NCBI RefSeq assembly: GCF_902506105.1
Contig: NZ_LR733304.1
Location: 2,863,832 to 2,927,831 of the forward strand
DNA: 64,000 nucleotides
Reading direction: 5' to 3'
Source of the DNA: Aeromicrobium sp. 9AM
Lineage (GTDB): Bacteria > Actinomycetota > Actinomycetes > Propionibacteriales > Nocardioidaceae
Below, in pieces: positions 19,469 through 29,285 of the stretch. Each line of letters opens with the position of its first letter. Within the stretch, counting starts at the first letter, position 1. A model generated the notes under the pieces. It was not told the DNA's origin. It saw only the letters and a program-made list of their open reading frames with translations, and made no database searches. Both the position numbers and the translations under genes were made by a program.

Positions 19469-20326
19469 ATGGGCAAGAAGTCGCGAATCAAGAACAAGGC
19501 CGCCAAGAAGGAACGCATGCCGTTCGTGGCGCGCACCTTCGAAGGGCTCCCCCACGAGGCTGACTGGATCGCCTTGCGGGAGTTCGTGCCCTCAGCAACC
19601 GCCACCATCACGCTCGCCTCGGGCGAGACGGTCAAGGTGTGCTCGCTGCTGCCCGGCAACGGCGCCGGCATCGTGCGCCCGGACGGCGAGATCTGGGTCG
19701 GCCTGCAGGTCGCCCACAACTTCGGCGACATCAGCCGCGACCTCGCGTACGTCGTGGAGACCGCCCGCGAGATGGAGCCCGGTCAGCCCGTCCCGATGGG
19801 CGAGCCCGGGGTCGGCCCGCGCCTGCAGGACCTGATCGACCCGTCGAGCGGTTTCGACGTGACGGTGCACGAGGGCTTCGACTTCTGGGTCGAGGGCACC
19901 GATGAGCGTCCCGAGACGGCTGACCTCCTGGCCGAGGCCAACCAGACGATCGCCCCGACGATCAAGCTCGACTCGGTCGAGTCGGCGTACTGGACCGAGA
20001 TGGGGTCCCAGCGGTTCCTCCGCTGGGTCATGACCGACGACGAGGCGCCGCTGCTCGATGCGCTGGCCCGTCTGCGAGCGCGTGGCGAGGAGACGCTGGG
20101 TGAGGGCACCAAGCTGATCGGTCACTTCCGCACTCACGGCCGGCTCGTGCCGGTGTGGGAGTTCCCTTCGACAAGCTCAGGACAAGCGAATGTCGGAGAC
20201 CTGGAGAAGCCGGCTCAGGAGTTCCGCGCCCGGCTCGACAAGGCACTCGCCGAGGACGCCCCGCTGACGCCGGAGCAGCGCTCGGCCCGCAACGCGATCG
20301 TCAGCGGCCAGGTCCCCATCCGCTGA
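19469..20326 (+). CDS. DUF5926 family protein
   Basis: A 285-residue protein beginning MGKKSRIKNKAAKKER, a basic N-terminus followed by PFVARTFEGLPHEADWIALREFVPSATA as in the actinobacterial DUF5926 family of unknown function. TAGACT (19455-19460) lies 8 nt before ATG 19469. Residues around 233-239 (FPSTSSGQA) come from an in-frame copy of a dispersed DNA repeat and look like a loop insertion. Confidence 0.85.
   Translation: MGKKSRIKNKAAKKERMPFVARTFEGLPHEADWIALREFVPSATATITLASGETVKVCSLLPGNGAGIVRPDGEIWVGLQVAHNFGDISRDLAYVVETAREMEPGQPVPMGEPGVGPRLQDLIDPSSGFDVTVHEGFDFWVEGTDERPETADLLAEANQTIAPTIKLDSVESAYWTEMGSQRFLRWVMTDDEAPLLDALARLRARGEETLGEGTKLIGHFRTHGRLVPVWEFPSTSSGQANVGDLEKPAQEFRARLDKALAEDAPLTPEQRSARNAIVSGQVPIR
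20165..20182. repeat. Dispersed repeat inserted in-frame in a coding sequence
   Basis: CCTTCGACAAGCTCAGG matches a widespread bacterial repeat best known from its translation in another frame, PFDKLRTS. Here it is read as PSTSSGQ. Related copies in this window lie at 24493-24509 and 44978-45007. Confidence 0.65.
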
Positions 20327-20373
20327 GACGGATCCCCGGGAATCCCGGCCTTCCTCACGCGGTTGAATGAGGT

Positions 20374-21774
20374 ATGACGAGTTCTTTTGACGTGGTCGTG
20401 CTCGGCGCCGGCCCCGGTGGTTATGTCGCGGCCGTTCGCGCCGCCCAGCTCGGCCTGAGCGTAGCCGTGGTGGAGGAGAAGTACTGGGGCGGCGTGTGCC
20501 TCAATGTCGGGTGCATCCCGTCCAAGGCGCTGCTGCGCAACGCGGAGCTGGCGCAGATCTTCACACACCAAGCCGACACGTTCGGCATCCGCGGCGACGT
20601 CAGCTTCGACTACGGCGTCGCGTTCGACCGCAGCCGTGGGGTCGCCGACGGCCGGGTCAAGGGCGTGCACTACCTGATGAAGAAGAACGGCATCACCGAG
20701 TTCGACGGCCGCGGGACGTTCACCGGCCCGAACTCGCTCGACGTCGCCCTGACAGCCGGCGGCACCGAGACCGTCGAGTTCGCCAACGCGATCATCGCGA
20801 CGGGCTCGACCGTGCGCATGCTGCCCGGCGTGAAGCGCAGCGCCAACGTCGTGACGTACGAGGAGCAGATCCTCAACCGCGACCTGCCCCGCACGATGCT
20901 CGTGGTCGGTGCCGGTGCGATCGGCATGGAGTTCGCGTACGTGCTCAAGAGCTACGGCGTCGACGTGACCATCGTGGAGTTCCTCGACCGGGCGCTGCCC
21001 AACGAGGACGTCGAGGTCTCCAAGGAGATCACCAAGGCCTATCGCAAGCTCGGCATCCCGATCCTGACGTCGACCAAGGTCGAGTACGTGACCGATCACC
21101 GTGACGGCGTGACGGTGACCTACACCGGCAAGGACGGCACCAGCACCACGATCGAGACCGACCGCGTGCTCGTGTCGGTGGGCTTCGCGCCACGCGTCGA
21201 GGGCTTCGGGCTGGAGACGACCGGCGTGGAGCTGACCGAGCGCGGCGCCATCGCGATCGACGGGCGGATGCGCACCACCGTGCCGCACATCTACGCGATC
21301 GGTGACGTCACCGCCAAGCTGCAGCTCGCCCACGTCGCCGAGGCGCAAGGCGTCGTCGCCGCCGAGACGATCGGCAACGCCGAGACCCAGGAGCTGGGTG
21401 ACTACCGCATGATGCCGCGGGCGACGTTCAGCCAGCCGCAGGTGGCGAGCTTCGGGTTGACCGAGCAGCAGGCACGCGACGAGGGGTATGACGTCAAGGT
21501 CGCCAAGTTCCCGTTCACGGCGAACGGCAAGGCGCAGGGTCTCGGCGAGCCGGGCGGGTTCATCAAGCTCATCGCCGACGGCGAGCACCTGGAGCTGCTG
21601 GGCGGGCACCTGATCGGCGCCGACGTCGCCGAGCTGCTGCCCGAGCTGACGCTGGCGCAGAAGTGGGACCTCGGAGCGCTCGAGCTGGCCCGCAACGTGC
21701 ACACGCACCCGACGCTCAGCGAAGCGCTGCAGGAAGGCTTCCACGGCCTCGCCGGCCACATGATCAACCTGTGA
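20374..21774 (+). CDS. lpdA: Dihydrolipoyl dehydrogenase
   Basis: A 466-residue flavoprotein disulfide reductase. The FAD motif is [20 protein letters not shown], the redox pair is [16 protein letters not shown], the NAD motif is [19 protein letters not shown], and the C-terminal catalytic His-Glu is in [13 protein letters not shown]. It reoxidises lipoyl groups of 2-oxoacid dehydrogenase complexes. No E1/E2 genes adjoin it. Confidence 0.95.
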   Translation: MTSSFDVVVLGAGPGGYVAAVRAAQLGLSVAVVEEKYWGGVCLNVGCIPSKALLRNAELAQIFTHQADTFGIRGDVSFDYGVAFDRSRGVADGRVKGVHYLMKKNGITEFDGRGTFTGPNSLDVALTAGGTETVEFANAIIATGSTVRMLPGVKRSANVVTYEEQILNRDLPRTMLVVGAGAIGMEFAYVLKSYGVDVTIVEFLDRALPNEDVEVSKEITKAYRKLGIPILTSTKVEYVTDHRDGVTVTYTGKDGTSTTIETDRVLVSVGFAPRVEGFGLETTGVELTERGAIAIDGRMRTTVPHIYAIGDVTAKLQLAHVAEAQGVVAAETIGNAETQELGDYRMMPRATFSQPQVASFGLTEQQARDEGYDVKVAKFPFTANGKAQGLGEPGGFIKLIADGEHLELLGGHLIGADVAELLPELTLAQKWDLGALELARNVHTHPTLSEALQEGFHGLAGHMINL

Positions 21775-21789
21775 CCGGAGTTCCCGACC

Positions 21790-21820
21790 CCTAGGGAGGC
21801 CGCCCGCGGCCGACCGGGAG
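21790..21820. repeat. 31-bp interspersed repeat copy
   Basis: CCTAGGGAGGCCGCCCGCGG and following bases; exact reverse complement of 14468-14498. It lies 15 bp past the lpdA stop. The IS481 element has inserted about 70 bp further on, in sequence (GCTAGCGCTCCC when the insertion is removed) that resembles the extended repeat at 6550. Confidence 0.7.
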
Positions 21821-21890
21821 CGAGCTCTGCGAGCGAAGGGTGGCGAGTGACATGCTCGCCCGACCCTTTCGTCGTACGCCCCTTCGGTCG

Positions 21891-22889
21891 CTAGCTGTGA
21901 TGTCCGGGCAGGTTGTTGAGTCTGCTGATGGGTGTGCCGCCGATGGCGGAGTGGATCCTGTGGTGATTGTAGAAGTGGATCCAGCCCGGGAGCGCTGTTC
22001 GGCGGGCGGTTTCTGAGTCGTAGAAGCGGGCGTATGCCCAGCCGTCGGCCAGGGTGCGGTGGAATCTCTCGATTTTCCCGTTGGTTTGGGGTCGGTAGGG
22101 CCGGGTTCGTTTGTGGGTGATGCCGAGCTCGGCGCAGGCGTCTCGCCAGGCGTGGGAGCGGTAGCAGCCTCCGTTGTCGGACAGGACGCGTTCGACGGTG
22201 ACGCCATGGTCGGCGAACCATTCGATGGCGCGATGGAGCACTCCGACCGCGGTGTCGGCCTTCTCATCGGCGCAGATCTCGACGTAGGCGACGCGCGAGT
22301 GGTCATCGATCACGGTGTGCACGAACGCTCTGCCGATCACCGGTTCATATGTTCTGCTTCGCGGAGCTCCGGTGCGCACGATCGTCGCCACGCGGTTCCG
22401 GTCTCCCTGCTGTTTGCCGACGTAGCGCCACCCACCACCGTCAGGGATGTTGCCGAACTTGGTGACATCGACATGGATCATCGACCCGGGATGGGGGTGT
22501 TCGTAGCGGCGGATCGGTTCACCGGTGACCCTGTCGATGCGGCTGAGCCGGTTCATCCGACACCGCACCAGCACCGCGTGGACCGTCGAGGCCGGGATCC
22601 CGAGCCGGCCTCCGATCTGCACCGGTCCGAGGCGGTGCCGCCACCGCAGGCGCACGATCTGCCGCACCACGGCAGGTGGCGTCTGATTCGGGCAGGAACG
22701 TGGCCGCGAGGACCGGTCGGCCATCCCGGCCGGGCCTTCGTCTCGGAACCGGGCAGCCCATTTGCGGGCCGTCACGGTCGAGACCATGAACATCTTCGCC
22801 GCCTCCGGCGGCGACCAGCGATCCTCAACGATCAGTTTCGCGAGCCTCAAACGGGCACGAGGGGTCAAAGCAGCGTTAGCGTGGGACAC
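21891..22889 (-). CDS. IS481 family transposase
   Basis: A 332-residue transposase with an N-terminal helix-turn-helix (RLAKLIVEDRWSPPEAAKMFMVSTVTARKWAARF) and an integrase-type DDE core: Asp in IHVDVTKF, Asp in TVIDDHSRVAYVEI, and the Glu in PYRPQTNGKIERFHRTL. Full length for IS481. Start is GTG at 22889. The reading frame runs through the left terminal repeat and its TAG stop is provided by the CTAG target sequence. Confidence 0.93.
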   Translation of the reverse strand: MSHANAALTPRARLRLAKLIVEDRWSPPEAAKMFMVSTVTARKWAARFRDEGPAGMADRSSRPRSCPNQTPPAVVRQIVRLRWRHRLGPVQIGGRLGIPASTVHAVLVRCRMNRLSRIDRVTGEPIRRYEHPHPGSMIHVDVTKFGNIPDGGGWRYVGKQQGDRNRVATIVRTGAPRSRTYEPVIGRAFVHTVIDDHSRVAYVEICADEKADTAVGVLHRAIEWFADHGVTVERVLSDNGGCYRSHAWRDACAELGITHKRTRPYRPQTNGKIERFHRTLADGWAYARFYDSETARRTALPGWIHFYNHHRIHSAIGGTPISRLNNLPGHHS

Positions 22890-23006
22890 GAAGGCCTCCT
22901 GTGTGCGGAGCGGTTACTAGACATCTCCACTCCACAACCGGAGGCCTTCGCCGTCCAGCAGATCAGGTCCGTGTCGCGAAACAACGTCCCTGGACATCAC
23001 AGCTAG
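21891..23006 (-). mobile_element. IS481 family insertion sequence with CTAG target duplication
   Basis: The inverted ends are CTGTGATGTCC (from 21895) and GGACATCACAG (to 23002), with further imperfect pairing to about 24 bp. CTAG flanks both sides (21891-21894 and 23003-23006), consistent with a 4-bp target duplication. The element proper is 1108 bp and holds one intact transposase. Well-matched ends and duplication suggest a recent insertion. Confidence 0.9.
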
Positions 23007-23129
23007 CGCTCCCTCCCGCCCTCGTCCCTCGGGCTAGGGGCCGGATCGTAGGCGCTGTCACACATCCTGAGGGTGCGTCGTCTGGGGGGTGAGCGGCGCA
23101 CAGTGCGCCGCAGGACAGGAGAAGGCGTC

Positions 23130-23729
23130 ATGCCCCGCATTCCCGCACTGGCTCCCAAGGACGCCGGGACGATGGTCAAGATCGGCTACCGGATGGCCCG
23201 CAAGCAGCTGGGCGAGGTGCCCGAGCCGTTCGCGATCATGGCGCACCACCGCAAGATCTTCGTCCTGGCTGCGCGGCACGAGCTGGCGCTGCAGAAGGCC
23301 ATGCACGTCGTGCCGCCCGCGCTGATCGAGCTCGCGGTCTACCGCACGGCGTGGACCGTCGGCTGCTCGTGGTGCGTCGACTTCGGCGCGATGCTGCAGC
23401 GCATGGACGGCCTCGACATCGACCGGCTGAAGGAGATCGGCGAGTTCGAGACGTCCGACAAGTTCACCGAGGCCGAGCGCGAGGTCATCCGCTACTCCGA
23501 CGCCATGACGGAGACGCCGATGGCGGTGACCGACGAGCAGGTCGCCTCGCTCGTCGAGAAGTACGGGCACGACGGCGTGCTCGAGCTGACGTACCAGATC
23601 TCGCACGAGAACCAGCGCGCCCGGATGAACCACGCCCTCGGCATCACCGACCAGGGCTTCAGCTCCGGCGACCAGTGCCGGGTGCCCTGGGCTACTGACC
23701 TGGCCGAGCCGGCCAGTCAGGCAGTCTGA
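23130..23729 (+). CDS. Carboxymuconolactone decarboxylase family protein (AhpD-like)
   Basis: A 199-residue alkylhydroperoxidase/CMD-fold protein. The redox-type motif is WTVGCSWCVDFGAML, with helix AEREVIRYSDAMTETPM. CMD proteins are the usual targets of ECF41 sigma factors, and an ECF41 gene lies convergently next to it with a 38-nt overlap. AGGACAGGAGAAGG at about 23112-23125 is a strong RBS for ATG 23130. Confidence 0.88.
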   Translation: MPRIPALAPKDAGTMVKIGYRMARKQLGEVPEPFAIMAHHRKIFVLAARHELALQKAMHVVPPALIELAVYRTAWTVGCSWCVDFGAMLQRMDGLDIDRLKEIGEFETSDKFTEAEREVIRYSDAMTETPMAVTDEQVASLVEKYGHDGVLELTYQISHENQRARMNHALGITDQGFSSGDQCRVPWATDLAEPASQAV

Positions 23730-24633
23730 CGCCCGACCACTTCTCGGGGTTGGCGACGTCGTACGTCGCGCAGACCAGGCCGTCGCGCACCGCGAATCCC
23801 GCGACGCGCGGCGGCGAGCTCTGCCGGGCCGACTCGCCCTGCCAGCCGTATGTCGCGACGCCGAGCTGACCGTTGACCAGGACGAGCTCCAAGGTCGACA
23901 GGGCGTCGGGCCCGTAGCGACTGAGGAGTCCGAGGTAGAACCGGGCGAACTTGGTGGCGCCGTGAATGACGTTGACTGCCGTGTTGGTGGTGCCGTTGGC
24001 GTCGCCCATCACCAGCGCGTCGGGGTGCAGCGTTGCGAGGACGGCGTTGAGGTCGCCGGTCGCCATGGCCTCGAGGAACCGGCCGACGGCGGCGTTGTGC
24101 TCCTCGTCGGGCACGGGCGGCGGCGGATCCGCAAGGCTCCGGCGAGCGCGCGAGGCCAGCTGCCTCGCGTTGGCCGGCTCGATGCCCAGCACGTCCGCGA
24201 CCTCGCCGAACGGCACGCCGAACGCGTCGTGCAGCACGAAGGCGACCCGCTGATCGGGTGGCAGGACGTCGAGCACGACCATGGCCGCGAGCCGGTTGTC
24301 CTCGTCACGGACGACCGCCTCGAGCGGGTCCGGCGTTGCGCTCGACGACACCAGGGGCGTGACGATGGGTTCGGGCAGCCACTGTCCGACGTACGTCTCC
24401 CGGCGCGCGACGGCCGACGTCAGTCGGTCGAGGCAGAGGCGGCTCACGACGGTCGTGAGCCAGGCCTGCATGTTGTCGATGTCCGCTGCGCCGGTTGAGC
24501 CCGTCGAAGCCCGGTCCAGCCGCAGCCATGCCTCCTGGACCGCGTCCTCCGCATCGGCGACGCTGCCGGTCAGCCGGTAGGCGACGTTGAGCAGGCGGGG
24601 ACGCTCGGCCTCGAACGTGTCGACCAGGGTCAT
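23692..24633 (-). CDS. ECF41-type sigma factor (SigJ family)
   Basis: A 313-residue sigma factor: region 2 (ERPRLLNVAYRLTGSVADAEDAVQEAWLRL), region 4 (LDVLPPDQRVAFVLHDAFGVPFGEVADVLG) and a C-terminal SnoaL-like domain that tunes activity. The linker motif WLPEP (85-89) marks ECF41. The C-terminal motifs are altered: DANGT where DGGGR is usual and NPEKW for NPDKL. Residues 40-48 (DRASTGSTG) derive from a dispersed DNA repeat. No anti-sigma gene adjoins, as usual for ECF41. It begins 4 nt after the arginine deiminase stop. Confidence 0.87.
   Translation of the reverse strand: MTLVDTFEAERPRLLNVAYRLTGSVADAEDAVQEAWLRLDRASTGSTGAADIDNMQAWLTTVVSRLCLDRLTSAVARRETYVGQWLPEPIVTPLVSSSATPDPLEAVVRDEDNRLAAMVVLDVLPPDQRVAFVLHDAFGVPFGEVADVLGIEPANARQLASRARRSLADPPPPVPDEEHNAAVGRFLEAMATGDLNAVLATLHPDALVMGDANGTTNTAVNVIHGATKFARFYLGLLSRYGPDALSTLELVLVNGQLGVATYGWQGESARQSSPPRVAGFAVRDGLVCATYDVANPEKWSGVRLPDWPARPGQ
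23695..23720. terminator. Hairpin in the convergent CMD/sigma gene overlap
   Basis: CTGAC-C-TGGCC-loop-GGCCA-GTCAG forms a 10-bp stem with one bulge and a 5-nt loop. It lies within the 38-nt region coding for the ends of both genes, so it could end transcripts in both directions. There is no clear U tract. Confidence 0.5.
24493..24509. repeat. Dispersed repeat inside the sigma factor gene
   Basis: GGTTGAGCCCGTCGAAG is a reverse-orientation relative of CTTCGACAAGCTCA at 20165. It encodes the TGSTG stretch between sigma regions 2.1 and 2.2 and keeps the frame. Confidence 0.55.
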
Positions 24634-24637
24634 GGCT

Positions 24638-25819
24638 TCAGTCGCGCTCCACCGGGCACGACATGCAGCGCGGTCCGCCACGGCCGGACCCCAGCTCCGA
24701 GCCACTGATCGCGACGACCTCGATGCCGTGCTCCTCGAGGCGGGCATTGGTCTGCTCGTTGCGCTCGTACGCCACGGCGAGCCGGGGGCCGATCGCCAGG
24801 GTGTTGTTGCCGTCGTCCCACTGCTCGCGCTCCGCCGTGACGGGGTCGAGGCCCGTGTCGATCTGGTGCAGCGTGTCGATGCCCATCGCCTGGGCGGCCG
24901 CGGTGAAGAACGACTGCTCATCGGCCACGACCAGCTGGTCGCCGGTGAACGTCACGGCATGGGCGCGGAGGTTGTCGGCCATGTTGGGATAGATCACGAC
25001 GGTGTCGATGTCGACCATCGTGACGATCGTGTCGAGGTGCATCGTGGCACGCTCCTGGGCGATCGGCACCGCCAGCACGGTGTGCGCGAGGCCGCCGGTC
25101 AGCACCTGGCGGGCGAAGCGCTCGAAGCCGGCTGGGGTCGTGCGCTCGCCGACGCCGACCGCGATGACACCGGGAGCCAGCAGCAGCACGTCGCCGCCCT
25201 CGACGTGCTCGAGGTGCGGGCCGTGGACGCGCGGGACGTCGGCGAAGCGGGGGTGGTGCTCGTAGATCAGCCCGGTCAGCTGCGTCTCGCGGACGCGGGC
25301 CGGCATCGCCAGGCTCGTGACGGCGACGTGGCCGGGCAGCCACACGGACGAGTCGCGGGTGAACAGCAGGTTGGGCAGCGGCTCGATGAGGAAGTCCTCG
25401 GGCGGAAGCAGGCTCGTGACGATGCTGCGGAAGCTCGTGACCTCGTCGTTGCGCAGCCCGGCGGTCAGCGTCAGCGCGAGCTCCTCAGGCGCGAGATCCG
25501 TCATGACACGGGCGATGTGCTGCCGCAGACCGTCGCCGAGTCGCAGGCTCGCGGTCGTGCTCTCGATGATCGTCGCGCGGGCCTCCTCGACGGCGAGCGA
25601 CTCGACCAGCAGCTCGACGAGATAGAGCACCTCGACGTCGCGATCCCGCAGCGCCTGGGCGAAGGCGTCGTGCTCGTCCTGGGCCCGGCCGAGCCACGGA
25701 ATGCCGTCGAACAGCAGCTGGTCGTTGTTGCGCGGAGTCAGCCGTCCGAGCTCGGGGCCCGGCCTGTGCAGCATGACCGTACGCAGGCGACCGACTTCAC
25801 TGTCCGCTCCGAGACCCAT
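24638..25819 (-). CDS. arcA: Arginine deiminase
   Basis: A 393-residue enzyme of the amidinotransferase fold: [52 protein letters not shown], and the nucleophile Cys in [13 protein letters not shown]. It converts arginine to citrulline and ammonia. No carbamate kinase or ornithine transcarbamylase adjoins. TAGGGT (minus strand, 25832-25827) is 7 nt upstream of the ATG. The ECF41 gene follows after 4 nt, probably co-transcribed. Confidence 0.93.
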   Translation of the reverse strand: MGLGADSEVGRLRTVMLHRPGPELGRLTPRNNDQLLFDGIPWLGRAQDEHDAFAQALRDRDVEVLYLVELLVESLAVEEARATIIESTTASLRLGDGLRQHIARVMTDLAPEELALTLTAGLRNDEVTSFRSIVTSLLPPEDFLIEPLPNLLFTRDSSVWLPGHVAVTSLAMPARVRETQLTGLIYEHHPRFADVPRVHGPHLEHVEGGDVLLLAPGVIAVGVGERTTPAGFERFARQVLTGGLAHTVLAVPIAQERATMHLDTIVTMVDIDTVVIYPNMADNLRAHAVTFTGDQLVVADEQSFFTAAAQAMGIDTLHQIDTGLDPVTAEREQWDDGNNTLAIGPRLAVAYERNEQTNARLEEHGIEVVAISGSELGSGRGGPRCMSCPVERD

Positions 25820-25916
25820 GCAGTTCACCCTAGGGGACGGCGGGGCTCGTTCCTGTGTCGAGAGACGCACCCGATTCCTTAACGGTCGAGGCCCTGTCGG
25901 GCATACGCTCGTACGT

Positions 25917-26627
25917 GTGGATTGGAACGACTACGACGCTGCCCTCTTCGACCTCGACGGCGTGATCACGCCGACGGCCGAAGTGCACATGCGCGCCTGG
26001 GCCCAGATGTTCGGCGACTTCCTGAAAGAGCGCGGGATCGCCGAGCCCTACACGGATGACGACTACTACACGTACGTCGACGGCAAGCCGCGCTACGAAG
26101 GCGTGCGTTCCTTCCTCGAGAGCCGCGGCATCGAGCTGCCCGACGGCGATCCGGCCGACCCGCCGTCGTCCGACTCCGTCGCCGGTCTCGGCAACCGCAA
26201 GAACGCCGACTTCGAGCAGATCCTCGAGACCGACGGTGTCGAGCCCTATCCGGGTTCGGTCACGCTGGTCAACGAGCTGGTCGAGCGCGGCACCAAGATG
26301 GCCATCGTCTCGAGCTCGCGCAACGCCCCGGCCGTGCTGCGCGCCGCCAAGATGATCGACTTCTTCCCCGTGATCGTCGACGGCAAGGTTGCCGCAGAGC
26401 GCGGGCTCGCCGGCAAGCCCAAGCCCGACACGTTCCTCGACGCCGCCGAGCAGCTCGGCGTGCCCAAGGAGCGAGCCGTGGTGTTCGAGGACGCCCTGTC
26501 GGGTGTCGCCGCAGGGCGCGCGGGTGACTTCGGGCTCGTCGTCGGCGTCGACCGCGGCGCCGGCCCGGACAAGCTGCTCGAGAACGGCGCGGACGTCGTC
26601 GTCAACGATCTGGACGAGCTGGCATGA
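25917..26627 (+). CDS. HAD family beta-phosphoglucomutase-like hydrolase
   Basis: A 236-residue HAD protein. The nucleophile motif is [12 protein letters not shown] (Asp12 and Asp14), with [21 protein letters not shown] (motif II), KPKPDTFL (motif III Lys) and [15 protein letters not shown] (motif IV). Paired with GH65 it probably converts beta-glucose-1-phosphate to glucose-6-phosphate. GTG 25917 is chosen as TACGCT (25904-25909) lies 7 nt upstream. Its stop overlaps the next start (ATGA). Confidence 0.88.
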   Translation: MDWNDYDAALFDLDGVITPTAEVHMRAWAQMFGDFLKERGIAEPYTDDDYYTYVDGKPRYEGVRSFLESRGIELPDGDPADPPSSDSVAGLGNRKNADFEQILETDGVEPYPGSVTLVNELVERGTKMAIVSSSRNAPAVLRAAKMIDFFPVIVDGKVAAERGLAGKPKPDTFLDAAEQLGVPKERAVVFEDALSGVAAGRAGDFGLVVGVDRGAGPDKLLENGADVVVNDLDELA

Positions 26628-29155
26628 CCGCGCATCCCAAGACGGAGCACCCCAAGAGCTTCGACGGCGTGAGCGGGCCCTCGCACGTCGCGCCGCAGGT
26701 GCACGACTTCCTCGACCGCTCGCGCTATCCCGTCGACGAGTGGGCTCTGGTCGAGAACTACATCAACAGCGAGGACCTCGGCACGACTGAGACGCTGTTC
26801 TCCGTCGGCAACGGCTACCTCGGGCTGCGCGGCAACGTCGACGAGGGCCGCGACTCCTACTCGCACGGCACCTACATCAACGGGTTCCACGAGACCTGGC
26901 CGATCCAGCACGCGGAGGAGGCGTTCGGCTTCGCGCGCGTCGGCCAGACGATCGTCAACGCCCCCGATGCCAAGGTCATCCGCCTCTACGTCGACGACGA
27001 GCCGCTGCTGCTGCAGATGGCCGACCTGATGGAGTACGAGCGTCGCCTCGACTTCCGCTCCGGTGTGATGTCACGCGAGATCCTCTGGCGTACGCCCGGC
27101 GGCAAGCGGGTGCAGATCCGCTCGCGCCGCATGGTCTCGTTCACGCAGCGCCACCTGGCGATCATGACGTTCGAGGTCACGATGCTCGACGACTACGCGC
27201 CGGTCGCGATCTCGTCGCAGATCCTCAACCGCCAGGACGGCGAGGACGAGTACCACGTGCGTTCCAAGGCGATGGGCGAAGGCGTCGACCCGCGCAAGGC
27301 CAGCAGCATGCGGCATCGCGTGCTGATCCCGCAGAGCAACTCCGGCAACGTCGCCGACGGCCGGGTCGGGCTGGGCTACCAGTGCACCGAGAGCGGCATG
27401 ACGATCGCGGTCGCGGCCGACCACCGGCTCGAGACGGCCAACAACTACACCAAGCGCATCCAGACCGATGACGACCTGGCCAAGATGACCTACCGCATCG
27501 ATGCCGAGCCGGGTCAGCCCATCACGCTGACCAAGATGGTCAGCTATCACACGTCGCGTGGCGTCCCGTCCCGTGAGCTGCTCGACCGCTGCAACCGTAC
27601 GCTCGACCGCTCGCAGGACGAGGGCCTCGACCAGCAGCTCGCCGACCAGCGCCAGTGGCTCGACGACTTCTGGGAGCGCTCGGACGTCGAGGTGCCCGGC
27701 CAGCCGGAGGTGCAGCAGGCGGTGCGCTGGAACCTCTTCCAGCTCGCCCAGGCCTCGGCCCGCGCCGAAGGCACCGGCATCCCGGCCAAGGGCGTGACTG
27801 GTTCGGGTTACGGCGGTCACTACTTCTGGGACACCGAGGTCTACGTCCTGCCGTTCCTGACCTACACGACCCCGCGCGCAGCGCGCAACGCCTTGCGGTT
27901 CCGCTACAAGCTGCTCGACGCGGCGCGGACCCGGGCGAAGCAGCTCGCACAGCACGGCGCCCTGTTCCCGTGGCGGACGATCAACGGTGAGGAGGCCTCG
28001 GCCTACTACGCCGCCGGCACCGCGCAGTATCACATCGACGCCGACATCTCGTACGCGTTGAGCCAGTACCTCGCGGCGACGGGTGACACCGACTTCCTGA
28101 CCCGCGAGGGCATCGACGTGCTCGTCGAGACGGCACGCATGTGGGTCGACCTCGGCTTCTGGCGCAACGAGGAGGACGGCACCTTCCACATCCACGGTGT
28201 GACGGGTCCCGACGAGTACACGACGGTCGTCAACGACAACCTCTTCACCAACGTCATGGCGCGCTTCAACCTGCGCCGTGCGGCCGAGGCCGTGCGCGAC
28301 CTCGCGATCCGCGACGGCGTGCAGTACGACCAGGTCGTCCGGCGCCTCGACCTCGACGAGCGTGAGGTCGCCGACTGGGAGCGCGCCGCCAACGACATGG
28401 CGATCCCCTATGACGAGCACCTCGGCGTGCACCCGCAGGACCAGCACTTCCTGGAGCGCGAGGTGTGGGACCTGGCCAACACGCCGATGGACAAGCGTCC
28501 GCTGCTGCTGCACTACCACCCGCTGGTGATCTACCGGTTCCAGGTGCTCAAGCAGGCGGACGTCGTGCTGGCGCTGTTCCTGCAGGGCGACCAGTTCGAT
28601 CCCGAGGAGAAGCGCGCCGACTTCGAGTACTACGACCCGATCACGACAGGCGACTCGACCCTGTCAGCGGTCGTGCAGTCGATCATCGCCGCCGAGGTCG
28701 GCTACCACGACCTCGCGCTGCGCTACTTCCACTCCGCCCTGTTCGTCGACCTCGCCGACCGGCACCACAACACCTCCGACGGTGTCCACGTGGCATCGAC
28801 CGGCGGCGTCTGGGGTGCTTTGGTCAACGGGTTCGGCGGTTTCCGCGACTACCGAGGCGTGTTCACGCTCGACCCGCGACTGCCCGAGTCGTGGGACTCC
28901 CTGATCTTCCGCGTCACCCTGCGGGGCACGCGCGTACGTGTCACGGTCCTGCCGGACAGCGTCGAGCTCAGCGTCGAAGAGGGCAAGGAGGCCACGATCT
29001 CGATCCGTGGCCAGGAGATCACGGTGCTGCCCGGCGATCCGGTATCGGTCCCGCTCGACGGCCAGGGGCCCCGCATCGAGGGCGAGCCACCACCCGTACC
29101 GGGCCGCCGGCGGGCCGACGGCACGGTCATCGCGGCCATCGTCCCCGGCACCTGA
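26624..29155 (+). CDS. Glycoside hydrolase family 65 (kojibiose/trehalose/maltose phosphorylase type)
   Basis: An 843-residue protein with N-terminal beta-sandwich, central (alpha/alpha)6 barrel and C-terminal jelly-roll. Landmarks are NGYLGLRGNVDEG, GYGGHYFWDTEVYVLPF, the general acid Glu531 in GVTGPDEYTTVVND, and DKRPLLLHYHPL. It cleaves an alpha-glucoside with phosphate, releasing beta-glucose-1-phosphate for the coupled HAD enzyme. Which disaccharide cannot be settled from sequence alone. Confidence 0.9.
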   Translation: MTAHPKTEHPKSFDGVSGPSHVAPQVHDFLDRSRYPVDEWALVENYINSEDLGTTETLFSVGNGYLGLRGNVDEGRDSYSHGTYINGFHETWPIQHAEEAFGFARVGQTIVNAPDAKVIRLYVDDEPLLLQMADLMEYERRLDFRSGVMSREILWRTPGGKRVQIRSRRMVSFTQRHLAIMTFEVTMLDDYAPVAISSQILNRQDGEDEYHVRSKAMGEGVDPRKASSMRHRVLIPQSNSGNVADGRVGLGYQCTESGMTIAVAADHRLETANNYTKRIQTDDDLAKMTYRIDAEPGQPITLTKMVSYHTSRGVPSRELLDRCNRTLDRSQDEGLDQQLADQRQWLDDFWERSDVEVPGQPEVQQAVRWNLFQLAQASARAEGTGIPAKGVTGSGYGGHYFWDTEVYVLPFLTYTTPRAARNALRFRYKLLDAARTRAKQLAQHGALFPWRTINGEEASAYYAAGTAQYHIDADISYALSQYLAATGDTDFLTREGIDVLVETARMWVDLGFWRNEEDGTFHIHGVTGPDEYTTVVNDNLFTNVMARFNLRRAAEAVRDLAIRDGVQYDQVVRRLDLDEREVADWERAANDMAIPYDEHLGVHPQDQHFLEREVWDLANTPMDKRPLLLHYHPLVIYRFQVLKQADVVLALFLQGDQFDPEEKRADFEYYDPITTGDSTLSAVVQSIIAAEVGYHDLALRYFHSALFVDLADRHHNTSDGVHVASTGGVWGALVNGFGGFRDYRGVFTLDPRLPESWDSLIFRVTLRGTRVRVTVLPDSVELSVEEGKEATISIRGQEITVLPGDPVSVPLDGQGPRIEGEPPPVPGRRRADGTVIAAIVPGT

Positions 29156-29285
29156 GCTCGCCGCACGTCCCCCAGCCCAGGGGAGTAGTCCGGGCTGGAG
29201 GGCGGCGGTGACACGGGCAATCGCTCCTAGGACGCACAACACCCGTGCCAGTTGGGGGGAGACCTCCGCTACGGGCCTTCGCGGC
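29156..29285. other. Intergenic region without a gene
   Basis: The 130 bp between the GH65 stop and the truncated dehydrogenase hold no convincing ORF. CCCAGCCCAGGGG..CCGGGCTGG near 29170-29200 may form a weak terminator hairpin for the GH65 transcript. Confidence 0.3.

Noticed and set aside
20215..22221. A 668-residue minus-strand ORF over lpdA and the IS
   Set aside because: It crosses unrelated genes and the repeat, with no domain; a shadow of lpdA and the transposase.
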